Assembly: GCF_030294945.1 (NCBI RefSeq)
Contig: NZ_AP018448.1
Coordinates: 11,442,501-11,506,500, forward strand
Length of the DNA: 64,000 nucleotides
Origin: Streptomyces graminofaciens
Lineage (GTDB): Bacteria; Actinomycetota; Actinomycetes; Streptomycetales; Streptomycetaceae
Direction of reading: 5' to 3'
Shown here piece by piece: positions 18,034-28,500 of this stretch; within the stretch, counting starts at the first letter, position 1, and each line of letters begins with the position of its first letter. The translations under genes and the position numbers were made by a program. The notes beneath the pieces were generated by a model. That model was not told the origin of the DNA, made no database searches, and was given only the letters and a program-made list of their open reading frames with translations.

Positions 18034-19065
18034 ATGAATAGTGATTTGAACCAAGCTTTCGCCGCCTTCGTGGTCGGCCTCGACGCCGGTGGTACCCGTA
18101 CCCGTGCCGTCCTCGCCGACCTGGGCGACGGCCGCACCCGGGGCGAGGGATCGGCCGGGCCGGGGAACTCGCTGACCGTGCCCGGGCCGGTGCTCGCCGA
18201 CCATCTCGCCGAAGCCATCGGCCGAGCCGTGCCCGAAGCGCTGCGCGGGCGGGTGGTCGCGGTGGCGGGTGGTTTCGCGGGGGCCGGTCACCAGGCCCAG
18301 GGCGCCGACGAGCCCGGCCGGTTGCGGGCGCGGGCCGCCCTGTCCGCCGCGCTCGCCCGGCTCGGCATCGCGGCGGCCACGGTCGGCGTCCACAGCGACA
18401 TCGAGACCACGTTCGCCGCGGCTCCAGGTCATCCCGCCGACGGGCTGGTCCTGGTGGCCGGCACCGGCGCGGTCGCGGCCCGGATCGCCGGACGCGTGCC
18501 GACCGCGACCTCCGGTGGCGACGGCTGGCTCCTCGGAGACGACGGCGGCGGCTTCTGGATCGGCCGAGCGGCCGTACGGGCGGTCCTGCGGGCCGCCGAC
18601 GGCCGGAGCGGACCCACCGCACTCGTCCTCGCCGTCGGCCGGGACCTCGGGCTGCCCGGGGAGGTCCTGCCGCCGGAGGGCTACGGGGTCACGGACGCCG
18701 CGCACTGGAGCGCCGAGCGCCGCACCGCCTACCGTGCCCACCTGCTGCCCGCAGTGATGGACCGGTCTCCCGTCCGGCTGGCCGACCACGCGCCCGCGGT
18801 GGTGCGCACGGCCGAGAAGAAGGACGCCGTCGCCGTACACATCCTCCAGGAGGCCGCCCGGCGCCTGGCCGAGACCGTCGCGGCCCTGGCGCCCCGTCCG
18901 GGCGAACCCCTCGTCGCCACCGGCGGCCTGCTCGCCCCGAACGGCCCCCTGCTACCCCCGCTGACCGAACGCCTGGCCCCCCTCGGACTCGCCGTGACCC
19001 CGGTGGCGGACGGCTCCCCGGGCGCCGTCGCCCTGGCCCGCCTCGCCCACGGCGCCGTCGGCTGA
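18034..19065 (+). CDS. BadF-type N-acetylglucosamine kinase
   Basis: 343 aa from ATG 18034 (GGACGG just before it; GTG 18070 is the alternative). ASKHA-fold motifs: phosphate-1 loop GLDAGGTRTR near residue 14, phosphate-2 loop VAGTGAVAA, the Gly-rich GGDGWLLGDDGGGFW and a C-terminal ATGGLLAPNGP adenosine loop. This is the BadF/BadG ATPase group that includes GlcNAc kinases; it would phosphorylate the aminosugar released by the neighbouring glycosidases. Operator site 3 covers its first codons, which suggests repression at the start of transcription or translation. The GH3 gene follows 78 bp downstream and is probably co-transcribed. Confidence 0.85.
   Translation: MNSDLNQAFAAFVVGLDAGGTRTRAVLADLGDGRTRGEGSAGPGNSLTVPGPVLADHLAEAIGRAVPEALRGRVVAVAGGFAGAGHQAQGADEPGRLRARAALSAALARLGIAAATVGVHSDIETTFAAAPGHPADGLVLVAGTGAVAARIAGRVPTATSGGDGWLLGDDGGGFWIGRAAVRAVLRAADGRSGPTALVLAVGRDLGLPGEVLPPEGYGVTDAAHWSAERRTAYRAHLLPAVMDRSPVRLADHAPAVVRTAEKKDAVAVHILQEAARRLAETVAALAPRPGEPLVATGGLLAPNGPLLPPLTERLAPLGLAVTPVADGSPGAVALARLAHGAVG
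18039..18053 (-). promoter_or_regulatory. Candidate RpiR-type operator, site 3 (TGGTTCAAATCACTA)
   Basis: The minus-strand sequence is identical in its first 13 bases to the site in front of the sugar-binding-protein gene at 24725, and 14 of 15 positions match overall. It overlaps the start of the kinase gene. Confidence 0.6.
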
Positions 19066-19143
19066 CCTGCCTCACCCACCCGACAACCGCAGCGCCGGAC
19101 CCCAGGCCTGCAAGGCCCCTCCCCACGCCCACAAGGACGACCC

Positions 19144-21429
19144 ATGCCACCTCAGGACCGGACGGGCGCCCCGGCCGCCGACGCCTCCGCGCAACCCCCG
19201 TACCTCGACCCGGCCACCCCCCTCGACACCCGCGTGACCGACCTCCTCTCCCGTATGACCCCGCGTGAGAAGGTGGGCCAGCTCAACCAGAGGATGTACG
19301 GCTGGGACGCCTACCGCCGCACCCCGGACGGGGACTTCGAGCTCACCGAGGCCCTGTACGCCGAGACCGAGCGCTTCGCGGGCCTCGGCGCCCTCTACGG
19401 CCTGATGCGCGCCGATGCCTGGTCCGGGGTCGAGCACGGCCGGGGACCCGGCGCCGAGGACAGTGCCGACCTCGCCGACCTGGTCCAGCGCCATGTGCTG
19501 GAGCGCAGCCGCCTCGGGATCCCCGCCCTGTTCGTCGAGGAGGTGCCGCACGGCCACATGGCCCTCGACGGCACGGTCCTCCCCGTCAATCTGGCCGTCG
19601 GCGCCACCTGGGACCCCGACCTGTACGAGCGCGCCGCCGCCCACGCCGCCGCGGAACTGCGCGCCCGGGGCGGCCATGTGGCCCTCGTCTCCGCGCTGGA
19701 CATCGCCCGGGACCCGCGCTGGGGTCGCACCGAGGAGTGCTTCGGCGAGGACCCGTACCTCGCGGCCCGGCTGACCGAGGCACTGGTGCGGGGCATGCAG
19801 GGAACGCGGGAGCTCTTCGCCGCGGACAAGGCCCCGGTCGTCCTCAAGCACTTCGCCGGTCAGGGCGCCACGGTCGGCGGCCGCAACTCCGCGGAATCGG
19901 AACTCGGCCTGCGTGAACTGCACGAGATCCATCTCCCGGCCGCCCGGGCCGGTGTCCGGGCCGGTGCCGCCGCCGTCATGGCCGCCTACAACGAGGTGGA
20001 CGGCGTGCCGTGCTCCGGCAACCGGGCCCTGCTCACCGGAATCCTCAGGGACGACTGGGGTTTCGAGGGGCTCGTCATGGCCGACGGCCTTGCCGTGGAC
20101 CGGCTGGCCCGCATCACCGGTGACAAGATCTCCGCCGGAGCGCTCGCGCTCAACTCCGGTGTCGATCTGAGCCTTTGGGACGAGGGCTTCACGCATCTGG
20201 AGGAGGCGGTCGAGCGAGGGCTGGTCAGCGAGGAGACCCTCGACGTCGCCGTCGCCCGCGTTCTGCGTCTGAAGTTCCGCCTGGGGCTGTTCGACGAGCG
20301 GAGTCCGACGACGGCGCCGCCCGTGGGCGGCAGGCAGGTGAGCACCGCCCTCGCGCGGGCCGCGGTCACCCTCCTGCGCAACGACGGCATCCTGCCCGTA
20401 CCGGCGACGGTCTCCCGTATCGCCGTCATCGGGCCCCAATCCGCCACCGCGGCACATCAGTCGGGCGACTACACCGCCCCGCAGCCCCCCGGCGCCGACG
20501 CGAGTGTGCTCGACGCGCTGCGGCGGCTCGCCCCGCCCGGCATCGACATCCGCCATGCCCCGGGCTGTTCCCTCACCGGCGACGACCTCTCCGGCATCCC
20601 CGAGGCGATCGCCGAGGCCGCCTCCTGCGACCTGGCCGTACTGGTCCTGGGCGGCAGCAGCGCCCGCACCGCGGGAACCGTGTTCGACGCCAACGGGGCC
20701 GCGCTCACGGCTGTGTCCGAGATGACCTGCGGGGAGGGCGTCGACCTCGCCGGGCTCCGGCTCGGCGCCGCGCAGTACGCGCTCCTGGACGCGGTCGTGG
20801 CGACGGGTACGCCGACGGCGGTGGTCCTGATCCAGGGCCGCCCGCACGTGGTGCCCGACTCGGGGGGCGCGGTGCTCACCGCCTGGTATCCGGGCCCGTG
20901 GGGCGGCGACGCGATCGCCGAGGTGCTGCTGGGACTCGCGGACCCCACGGGCCGACTGCCCGTCTCGGTGCCGCGCTCGGTCGCCCAACTCCCCGTCTAC
21001 TACAACCACAAGGACACCGAGTACGGCGCCTACGTGGACGAGAGCGCCGAGCCGCTCCACTCCTTCGGGCACGGGCTGTCGTACACGAGTTTCGCGTACG
21101 GCACACCACGCCTCGTGGGGTCCGCCGTCGAGGTCGACGTCACCAACACCGGGAGACGGCACGGGCGTGCGGTCGTCCAGGTGTACCTCCGGCGGCTGAT
21201 CACTCCCGTATGGCCGCGCACCCTCGAACTGTGCGCGTTCGAGGGTGTCAACCTTGCGCCGGGTGAGCGCCGTACGGTCTCACTGTCCTTCGACGTGCCC
21301 CCCGGGGCCGGTGCCGTCGAGATCCGCGTCGCCGAGTCCGCGCGGGCGGCGCTCACCGCGGCGCCCCTGGTCCTGGACCTGAGAGACCGCCCTCAGAGCT
21401 TCACGGCCCCGGAGGAGACCCCCTTGTAG
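19144..21429 (+). CDS. GH3 beta-glycosidase (beta-glucosidase/xylosidase type)
   Basis: 761 aa without a signal peptide. Domains: GH3 barrel (about 20-380), with KHFAGQG in the substrate pocket and the nucleophile Asp314 in LVMADGLAVD, where most relatives have SDW; an alpha/beta sandwich (about 400-600); and a fibronectin-III-like domain (about 640-750) beginning after HSFGHGLSYTSF. It hydrolyses terminal beta-glycosides in the cytoplasm; the sugar is not certain, and the context suggests an oligosaccharide imported by the adjacent ABC system. The last 37 bp overlap the convergent permease gene tail to tail. Confidence 0.9.
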   Translation: MPPQDRTGAPAADASAQPPYLDPATPLDTRVTDLLSRMTPREKVGQLNQRMYGWDAYRRTPDGDFELTEALYAETERFAGLGALYGLMRADAWSGVEHGRGPGAEDSADLADLVQRHVLERSRLGIPALFVEEVPHGHMALDGTVLPVNLAVGATWDPDLYERAAAHAAAELRARGGHVALVSALDIARDPRWGRTEECFGEDPYLAARLTEALVRGMQGTRELFAADKAPVVLKHFAGQGATVGGRNSAESELGLRELHEIHLPAARAGVRAGAAAVMAAYNEVDGVPCSGNRALLTGILRDDWGFEGLVMADGLAVDRLARITGDKISAGALALNSGVDLSLWDEGFTHLEEAVERGLVSEETLDVAVARVLRLKFRLGLFDERSPTTAPPVGGRQVSTALARAAVTLLRNDGILPVPATVSRIAVIGPQSATAAHQSGDYTAPQPPGADASVLDALRRLAPPGIDIRHAPGCSLTGDDLSGIPEAIAEAASCDLAVLVLGGSSARTAGTVFDANGAALTAVSEMTCGEGVDLAGLRLGAAQYALLDAVVATGTPTAVVLIQGRPHVVPDSGGAVLTAWYPGPWGGDAIAEVLLGLADPTGRLPVSVPRSVAQLPVYYNHKDTEYGAYVDESAEPLHSFGHGLSYTSFAYGTPRLVGSAVEVDVTNTGRRHGRAVVQVYLRRLITPVWPRTLELCAFEGVNLAPGERRTVSLSFDVPPGAGAVEIRVAESARAALTAAPLVLDLRDRPQSFTAPEETPL

Positions 21430-22295
21430 AACCACCGCTGGGTGATCACGAACAGCACCAGCACCGGGATCACGGAGATCACCGAGCCCGCCATCACCAT
21501 CCGCTGGTCGTAGCCGAAGGACGAGGACTGCAGACGGGACAGGCCCAGTGTGAGGGTGAAGTGGTCCTCGGTACGCAGCACGATCAGGGGCCAGAGGAAG
21601 TCGTCCCAGGCGCTGATGAAGGTGTTGATGGTGACGACGAGGATCGCGCCCCACGCGGACGGCAGATACAGATACCGGAACCGCTTCCACTCGCCCGCCC
21701 CGTCCAGCATCGCCGCGTCCTCGATCTCGCGCGGTACGGCGAGGAACGCGGCCCGCATGATGAGGACGTTGATGGCCGCGACGAAGCCGGGCAGCCAGAC
21801 CCCGACCACGTTGTCGACCAGGCCCAGGTCGCGGATGCTGAGGAACAGCGAGACCATGATCGATTCGAAGGGGAACATCATGGACGCCATCAGCAGCACC
21901 CAGACCAGCTTGCGGCCCTTCCAGCTCGGCTTGGAGAGCATGTAGCCGGCGAGCGTGGAGAAGACCAGCTGGCTGGTGACCGACAGCACGACGACGGCCA
22001 GGCTGTTGCGGATGTAGGTCCACACCGGGACCTGGGCGAACACCTCGCGGTAGGCGCGCAGGGTCGGATCACGCGGGAAGAGGGAGGCGTTCGAGCCGAA
22101 CACGTCCTCGCCGACGCCCTTCAGCGACGACAGCAGCTGCCAGAGCAGCGGGCCGATGGTGATGCCGAGGACGAACAGCAACAGCAGGTAGCGGACGACG
22201 AGTTCGCGCGGGCGACCGTAGTCCCGCCAGCGCGGCATCAGGCGCCGCCGCTTCTCCTCCGTGGGCTCCACGGACGTCACGGCTGTCGTCGTCAT
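21393..22295 (-). CDS. Sugar ABC transporter permease (MalG-like)
   Basis: 300 aa, six predicted membrane helices, and the permease EAA loop EIEDAAMLDGAGEWKRF near residue 190 that contacts the ATPase. It is the third gene of a binding protein-permease-permease set. Its start overlaps the previous permease stop by 4 bp (ATGA). No ATPase gene is nearby, as is usual in Streptomyces, where a shared MsiK-type ATPase serves many sugar importers. Confidence 0.93.
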   Translation of the reverse strand: MTTTAVTSVEPTEEKRRRLMPRWRDYGRPRELVVRYLLLLFVLGITIGPLLWQLLSSLKGVGEDVFGSNASLFPRDPTLRAYREVFAQVPVWTYIRNSLAVVVLSVTSQLVFSTLAGYMLSKPSWKGRKLVWVLLMASMMFPFESIMVSLFLSIRDLGLVDNVVGVWLPGFVAAINVLIMRAAFLAVPREIEDAAMLDGAGEWKRFRYLYLPSAWGAILVVTINTFISAWDDFLWPLIVLRTEDHFTLTLGLSRLQSSSFGYDQRMVMAGSVISVIPVLVLFVITQRWFYKGVSSGAVKL

Positions 22296-23308
22296 GCCTC
22301 GTCCTCCTTCGTCAGGCGCTGAGCGAGCAGCGTGAGGCCCAGGGTGAGTACGAAGAGGGCGACGCTGACCGCCGAGCCGTAACCGGCATTACCGGTCAGC
22401 GGGTCGAGGGCGACGTCCCGGATGTAGAAGGGGAGGGTGCGGTCGGCGCCGCCGGGACCGCCGGTGGAGCCGCCGAGCATGTAGATCTCGGTGAACACGC
22501 GCAGCGAGCCGATGCCGGTGAGGGTGCCGACGAGCATCATCGAGGTGCGTACGCCGGGCATGGTGACGTGCCAGAAGCGGCGGATCGCGCCCGCGCCGTC
22601 CACGGCGGCGGCCTCGTGCAGCTCCTTGGGCACATTCCCCAGCGCGGCCAGGTAGAAGATCATGTACCAGCCGAGGCCCTTCCACAGGGTGAGCCCCATC
22701 GCGCACAGCAGGATCAGCCAGGAGTCGGACAGGAAAGGGATCGCCGACCTGATCAGGTGGGCCTTCTGCAGCCATGTGTTGACCAGGCCCTGGTCGCTGA
22801 GCAGCCACTGCCAGCTGAGACCGACGACCACGCTGGAGGCGAGGACCGGGGTGTAGAAGGCGGAGCGGAAGAAGCCGATGCCCGGCAGGTTCTTCTCCAC
22901 CAGCACGGCCAGCATCAGCGGCAGCAGCACCATCAGCGGGACCACGATCAGCGCGTACAGCACGCTGTTGCGGGTGGCGAGCCAGAAGTCGGAGTCGCCC
23001 AGCATGCGCGTGTAGTTGTCCAGGCCCACGAACGAGGCGGCTCCGCCGAGCGGTTTGGCGTCGGTGAAGGACAGCAGCAGCGTGTTGAGGAACGGGTACA
23101 CGCCGAAGACGGTGACGCCGACGATCGCCGGTGACATCCACAGCCACGGCAGCCACCAGCGACGGTAGAGCGCGGCGCCGCCCGCGTCGGCGGTGGGTCC
23201 GGGCCTGACGGCCCGGAGCAGGCGGCGCCGGCCGCTCGGTTCCCCGGGTCGGGGGCCGCGGGGGAGCGCGACCCCCGATCCCTTGGTGGGGGGAGAGAGG
23301 GTGGTCAT
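22292..23308 (-). CDS. Sugar ABC transporter permease (MalF-like)
   Basis: 338 aa, with a cytoplasmic Arg/Pro-rich N-terminus (about 50 residues), six helices, and the EAA loop ELHEAAAVDGAGAIRRF near residue 230. It begins 2 bp after the binding-protein stop, so the genes are co-transcribed. Confidence 0.93.
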   Translation of the reverse strand: MTTLSPPTKGSGVALPRGPRPGEPSGRRRLLRAVRPGPTADAGGAALYRRWWLPWLWMSPAIVGVTVFGVYPFLNTLLLSFTDAKPLGGAASFVGLDNYTRMLGDSDFWLATRNSVLYALIVVPLMVLLPLMLAVLVEKNLPGIGFFRSAFYTPVLASSVVVGLSWQWLLSDQGLVNTWLQKAHLIRSAIPFLSDSWLILLCAMGLTLWKGLGWYMIFYLAALGNVPKELHEAAAVDGAGAIRRFWHVTMPGVRTSMMLVGTLTGIGSLRVFTEIYMLGGSTGGPGGADRTLPFYIRDVALDPLTGNAGYGSAVSVALFVLTLGLTLLAQRLTKEDEA

Positions 23309-23310
23309 AC

Positions 23311-24684
23311 TCAGCTGCCCTGCTCGATCAGCTCGTTGGCCTTCTTCTGGGCCTCGTCCAAGGCGTCCTGGGCGCTCTTCTTGCCCTGCATGGCCAGCTG
23401 GATCTGGGCCGTGATGGCGTTCAACTCGCCGGGCGTCAGGGCGATCTCGTCGGCCGTCGAGGTCTTGCGGTCACTGGCGACGATCTTGCGGGCCTCGGCG
23501 AACGGGTCGTCGCCCTTCACCGACTGGAAGAACGGGTCGTCGAGGGAGGCCGTGGTGGAGGGGAAGATGACCACGTTCGGGTCCTTCGCCCACTCCAGCT
23601 GGTTCCGCGCGTTGGTCAGGAACTGGGCGAAGGACAGCGCGGTCGCCGCGTTCTTGCTGGTCGACGCGACGCCGATGTACTGCGGGGCGCCGACGGTGTG
23701 GCCCAGGTCGTCCAGCATGAAGCGGGCGACACCGGTCTTCTTGTAGACGCTCGGGTTGTTCTGCTGGATGAACCGCAGGAAGTTGGGGTTCGTCGGGCCG
23801 TAGACCAGCTTGCCCTGACCGTAGACATTGGCGGGGTCCTGGGTGGAGGAGAGCGAGTCCCTCGGCATGCCGCCGCTCTTGTAGAGCTTCGTCATGGCCT
23901 CGACCCACCGCGCGGTCTTCGGGTCGTCGGCGAAGGTGAACTTCTTGCCGTCGGAGGACAGGACCTTGATGTCCATCTGCTGCCAGTCGGCCGGGATGCG
24001 CAGCTGCGGATTGGCGAGGAACGCGTAGTACTTGCCGTCCGAGACCTTCGCTATCTTCTCGGCGTCCTCGAACAGCCCGAGGACGGTCGTCGGAGGTTTG
24101 GCCGGATCCAGGCCCGCCTTCTTCATCAGGTCGGTGTTGAAGGTCTGCACGATGCCGCCGGAGTACCAGGGCAGCACGCTGTGCGCCTTGGAGCCCGAGG
24201 CGTCCGCGTACATGCTCGACTTCCACAGGTTGGGCACGAACGGTTCGCCCGCGTCCGGTGCCTTCTTGTCGAGGTCCAGCAGATAGCCGTTCTTGGTGAG
24301 CGCGATCGCCGTGTTGACGTTGATGTTCACCACGTCCGGCAGCGTGCAGCCCTGTGCGTCCGCCACCAGGCGCTGGGTGAACGTGGCGTCGCCCGGGTCG
24401 TCGACCCACTTCACGGTGGTGTCCGGGTGGGCCTTCTCGAAAGCCTTGATGACTCCGTTGAAGTAGCCGCCGAAGTCCTTCTTCAGGTTGGTCGTCTGGA
24501 AGGTGATCTTCCCCTTGACGTCCCCCGTGAGCTTCCCGGAACCGACGTTGCCCTGGTCGACCTTGCAGCCGCCGGCCGTGGCGTCCCCGCTGTCGGAACC
24601 ACCGCCCGACAGGCCGCAGCCGGCGGCGGTCAGGGTGAGGGCGATGACGCCCGCCACGCATCCGGTCACTCTTCTCGCGCGCAT
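23311..24684 (-). CDS. Sugar-binding lipoprotein of ABC importer
   Basis: 457 aa family-1 extracellular solute-binding protein. A short signal sequence ends in the lipobox LTAAGC (Cys near residue 23), then a Gly/Ser linker tethers it to the membrane. It captures an oligosaccharide for the two permeases downstream. ATG 24684 has GGAGGCAAC just upstream. Operator site 4 lies 41-55 bp before the start, so uptake is probably induced together with the glycosidases. Confidence 0.92.
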   Translation of the reverse strand: MRARRVTGCVAGVIALTLTAAGCGLSGGGSDSGDATAGGCKVDQGNVGSGKLTGDVKGKITFQTTNLKKDFGGYFNGVIKAFEKAHPDTTVKWVDDPGDATFTQRLVADAQGCTLPDVVNINVNTAIALTKNGYLLDLDKKAPDAGEPFVPNLWKSSMYADASGSKAHSVLPWYSGGIVQTFNTDLMKKAGLDPAKPPTTVLGLFEDAEKIAKVSDGKYYAFLANPQLRIPADWQQMDIKVLSSDGKKFTFADDPKTARWVEAMTKLYKSGGMPRDSLSSTQDPANVYGQGKLVYGPTNPNFLRFIQQNNPSVYKKTGVARFMLDDLGHTVGAPQYIGVASTSKNAATALSFAQFLTNARNQLEWAKDPNVVIFPSTTASLDDPFFQSVKGDDPFAEARKIVASDRKTSTADEIALTPGELNAITAQIQLAMQGKKSAQDALDEAQKKANELIEQGS

Positions 24685-24724
24685 GTTGCCTCCTGCGATC
24701 AGTCAGCCCGCTGGACCCAGCTGC

Positions 24725-24739
24725 TGGTTCAAATCACCA
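24725..24739 (+). promoter_or_regulatory. Candidate RpiR-type operator, site 4 (TGGTTCAAATCACCA)
   Basis: A 15-bp dyad (TGGT...ACCA) in the promoter of the sugar importer operon. It shares 13 consecutive bases with site 3. Confidence 0.65.
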
Positions 24740-24834
24740 ACTTGGACTTCGATTGATGAAAAGGTGGACCAGAATTCATCGGAGGTCAATGCTTTGCCGT
24801 GTTGCTTTTCGGTTCCGAGTCGTCGGCCGGGTGT

Positions 24835-25533
24835 TCAGTGCCGGTGCTCGTGGTCGGGGTGCGTCGGGTCGCCCGGGTGCTCGTGTCCCGGCGCGTACTC
24901 CACGTCGGCGCGGGCCCGGTCCAGCCAGTCGAAGAAGGCCTGCCGGCCCATGGCCCGCCGCAGCTCCCGCACCACGTCGTCGTGGACGTCGTCGTACGGC
25001 AGGAAGTCGCCCGGCCCCGCCCCGCCGTACGGGTCGACGCCGCGCCGCAGAGCCTCCCGGGTGAGGAAGCGGTCCGGATTGCGGTCGTAGTAGGCCCGTG
25101 CGGCCTGGTCGGGCACGCTCTGCTCGGCCTCCAGTGCCGCCAGCAGGGTGCGCGCGGCGGGGGAGTGGGCGAGCGCCACCGCGATGATGCTGCCCAGGTC
25201 GGCGACCTCGGTCCCGGACACCGCGAGCGCGGGGGCCGGTGACACCTCGGGCGGCGGCGCGAGCCCGCGCTCGGCGCAGGCCCGGCGGGCCAGCTCGTCG
25301 GCGACCACGACCTGCGTGGCCCACCGCCTTCGCTGCCGCTCCGCCCGCGCCTGTCCCTCCGGCCGCGTCTCGTGGTCCCGGGCGGGCACGGCGTCCAGTA
25401 CGGCGTCGACGCGGTACCGGGGGACGGGCTCACCATCGACGAGCACCGCGTGCCCGCTCGGGGCCGGATGCCTGTGCGGCGCGGCGTGGTGGCCCGGCCC
25501 CGAACGACCGTCGCGCGCCGGAGGCTCGCTCAT
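24835..25533 (-). CDS. His-rich protein with SurA/PrsA-like N-terminal region, unknown function
   Basis: 232 aa from ATG 25533, which overlaps the alpha-mannosidase stop (ATGA), so it is translationally coupled. The N-terminus has GHHAAPHRHP, the C-terminus GHEHPGDPTHPDHEHRH; both could bind metal. The middle (HAVLVDGEPVPRYRVDAVL, then YYDRNPDRF) resembles the helical part of SurA/PpiC chaperones, but no parvulin isomerase domain follows. There is no signal peptide. Coupling to the mannosidase suggests a role with that enzyme, perhaps in folding or metal supply; this is inference. Confidence 0.6.
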   Translation of the reverse strand: MSEPPARDGRSGPGHHAAPHRHPAPSGHAVLVDGEPVPRYRVDAVLDAVPARDHETRPEGQARAERQRRRWATQVVVADELARRACAERGLAPPPEVSPAPALAVSGTEVADLGSIIAVALAHSPAARTLLAALEAEQSVPDQAARAYYDRNPDRFLTREALRRGVDPYGGAGPGDFLPYDDVHDDVVRELRRAMGRQAFFDWLDRARADVEYAPGHEHPGDPTHPDHEHRH

Positions 25534-28500
25534 GGCGTCACTTCCAGCACGATCGTCTCCGTATAGGCCACGCATCCGTGCCAGCCGGCCTTCGCCATCA
25601 GCCAGTAGGACCCCGGGGGTACCGCCGAGCCGTCCACCTGGACCACGCACTCGGCGCTCTCCCCGGCGCCCAGGGCGAACCCCTGAAGGCCCGGCCCGAC
25701 GCCCGCCCAGGTTCCCCAGGAAGACAGTGCCCACAGCTGCCCGCTCACCGGCCCCCGGGTCGTGTTGCGCACGCTCACCGGCACCCGCACCCGTTCGCCC
25801 CGGCGCACCTCGACACGGTCGACGCCCAGCTCCATCACCAGACTCGGCCCGGTCCGACCGTCGGGCTCGCCCTCCGCCGCCTCGCCGGGCACGTCCAGGG
25901 CGATCACGTCCTCGAACGTCTGCCCGTCGTACGCCAGCCGCGCGGCGAGCGAGTAGCGGCCCGGCACCGGGTCCGGCGGGGGCGTCACGGTGACCTCGGT
26001 GAGCGAGAAACCGCCCGGGCCGAGCGCGTACGGCAGTGCGGCGGGCTCGATGCTCCAGCCGGGCGGCACCTCCAGGGCCACCGTGCCCGACACGGGCGCG
26101 TCCGTCAGCTCGGAGGAGATACGGACCACCGAGGTGACCGGGCCGTCGGCCGTCAGCGCGGTGGGCGACAGGTACACGGCCACGGGCATGTTCCCCCGGG
26201 GCGCGGGGCCGGAGTTGTGCAGCCAGTAGCGGGTGTGCACGGGCTGGGCGGGTTCGTGCGCGGCGACGCCGGGGCCCGGGGCCTGCTTGCCGTCCACCGG
26301 CGAGGCCAGCACCGTGGCCACCTCGAACCCCGTCAGGTCCAGCTCCAACGCCCCGTCCACGCCGGGGGACAGGGCCTCACCGGGCCGTTCCAGGACGTCC
26401 GCCCGGCTGCCCTCGGCCCAGGCCGACGGCCCCGCCACCCGCGCCCGCACCGGCCGTCCGTCCACCTCGTGCGCCCGTACGACGACTCCGCGCGCGGGGT
26501 CCGCAGGCGCCGTACCGCCCCGGGCCAGCGGCGACCCGGCCGGCTTCAGCGCGTCCAACAGCACCCGGCCCTCGGGCTCCAGCGCCAGCAGGGCCGCGGT
26601 CCTCGGTAGGCCGGCCGGCGTCCCGGCGGGCTCCCGCAGCCGTACCGTGAGCGGGTGATCGGGCTCCCGCAACCGCGCCGTCAGCGGACGGTTGAAAGCA
26701 TGCCCGGCACGCGGCCAGCCCAGGTCGCGCCAGTCGCCCTCGCCGGCGACGACCGCGTACTCGAAGGTGTGCGACCAGCGTTGCAACTGGAAGCCCGAGC
26801 CGTCCGGGGCCGTACGGCGGGGCGGGTCGACCCAGATGCCGGAGGGCCAGCCGGTGCAGGAGCGCATCAACGACATGTAGAGGTCGCCTGAGGTGGTGAC
26901 CACGCAGCCGGGGGTGCCCCGGTTGAGGATCGCGAAGCCCCGCCCGTCCCAGGCGTCGCCCGGCGGCAGCGCCTCGCCGCCACCGGCTGCCGTGGCCCGT
27001 ACGGTCGCGTCGTCCAGGTCGGCGATCAGCGCGTCCACGGCCTTCGCGTCGTCCTCGGGGCGGGCGCCCGCCACCACGAGCAGCGGCAGCCGCTCCAGGT
27101 CGCGCAGGTCGGCGCCGGGCACCCACTCCTCGCGGAGGGAGGCACGCGGCGCCACCCACACCGAGGCCAGGCCGTCCTCGGCGAGTCGGCGGCGCAGTTC
27201 GCGGGCGGCGGCCGGGTCCCAGCCGAGGGCCTCGGCGACCAGGGAGTTGCGCTCCGGGCCGCCGACGGCGATGCGGATGTCGGGGAGGTTGGAGTCGACC
27301 TCCAGGTCGCCGTAGCGCGGGCCGCCCGCGATCGTCGAGGTGGCCGTGACGCCCGTGCGGACCAGGGCGGCGGCGAGCGGGGTGCCCAGTTCACCGGCGG
27401 TGTCCCAGTCGCTGAAGATCAGCTCGGCCACGCCGATCGACCGATGACCCAGGAGCGCGCCGGAGTCGTCGTGGACGGCGACGCGGGCCGTTGAGCTGAG
27501 CCCGAACCAGGTGTTCGCGGGGTTGTCCAGCGTCCACGGGAACCGTTCGCTGTCCACCTCCACGAACCCGAAGCCCCGCCCGATCACCGCGTCCGCGACC
27601 TCGTGCACCGGCAGTGCGCCGCGCACGTCCGAGGGCCAGCGCACCCGGATCAGCCGGTCGGCGCCGTCGTAGCCGTCGACGGTCGTCGTCACGTCCAGCC
27701 GGTCGACGCCCGCCCAGAGCGTGAGCCGCTGGGTGTAGCGGAAGAGGCCCAGGTCGGCGCGGACGGTGATGCGGGAGCCTGCCGCAGAGTGCTCGACATC
27801 GATGTCAGCTGTCACATCCCGGCTGCGAGCGGCGGTGGTGCCGGTCGGCGTGAGGTGCCAGGGGCCCTCACCGAAGCGCGGGTGCCTCGGATACTCCTCC
27901 TGTACCACCAGCTCGTTGCCGATGTCCCCGGCGCGCAGCAGCTCCCGACCGTTCTCGCCCCCGGGTTCGGCGAGCGCCCGCAGACTGCTGACGCCGCCTC
28001 CCCGCGCCGGGTCGACGGTCACCTCGTAGAACTCGTTGCGGATCGTCGTCCCCTCGCCGGCCGTCCAGCCGGAGATCGAACCCTCCGCGAGGGAGAGCGC
28101 CTTGAGGCCCATGCCGGGCACCTCGGGCACCACGACCCGCAGTTCGCCGTCCTCGCGCACGGCCGGAAGCGGCAGCCCGGTGTGGTCCAGCGGGACCCGT
28201 CCGGGGTCGGCGACGGTCAGCACGTCCTTGCGCTGCCAGGTCGCGGAGTTGAAGACGACCAGATCGGCGCCGTCGCCCGGCAGCGGCACGACACGATCGG
28301 CGAGCGCCTGGGTCGCGTCGGCGTGCACCTCCTCCGCCAGGTCGTACAGCTCCCGCCAGCCGGTGAGCAGGTCGATGTACACCTGGTCCGACTCGGAGCC
28401 GGTGATGGCGTCGTGGTGGGCACCGTAGATCAGCTGCCGCCAGGCCTTGTCGAGGGCCGCGTCCGGGTAGGGGTGCCCGGTGGTGAGGGAGGCGAGGGTC

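Noticed and set aside
17330..18622. 430-codon minus-strand frame spanning the GH5/kinase promoter
   Set aside because: It is out of frame with the GH5-like protein and Arg/Pro/Ser-rich; the barrel motifs are in the frame starting at 17972.
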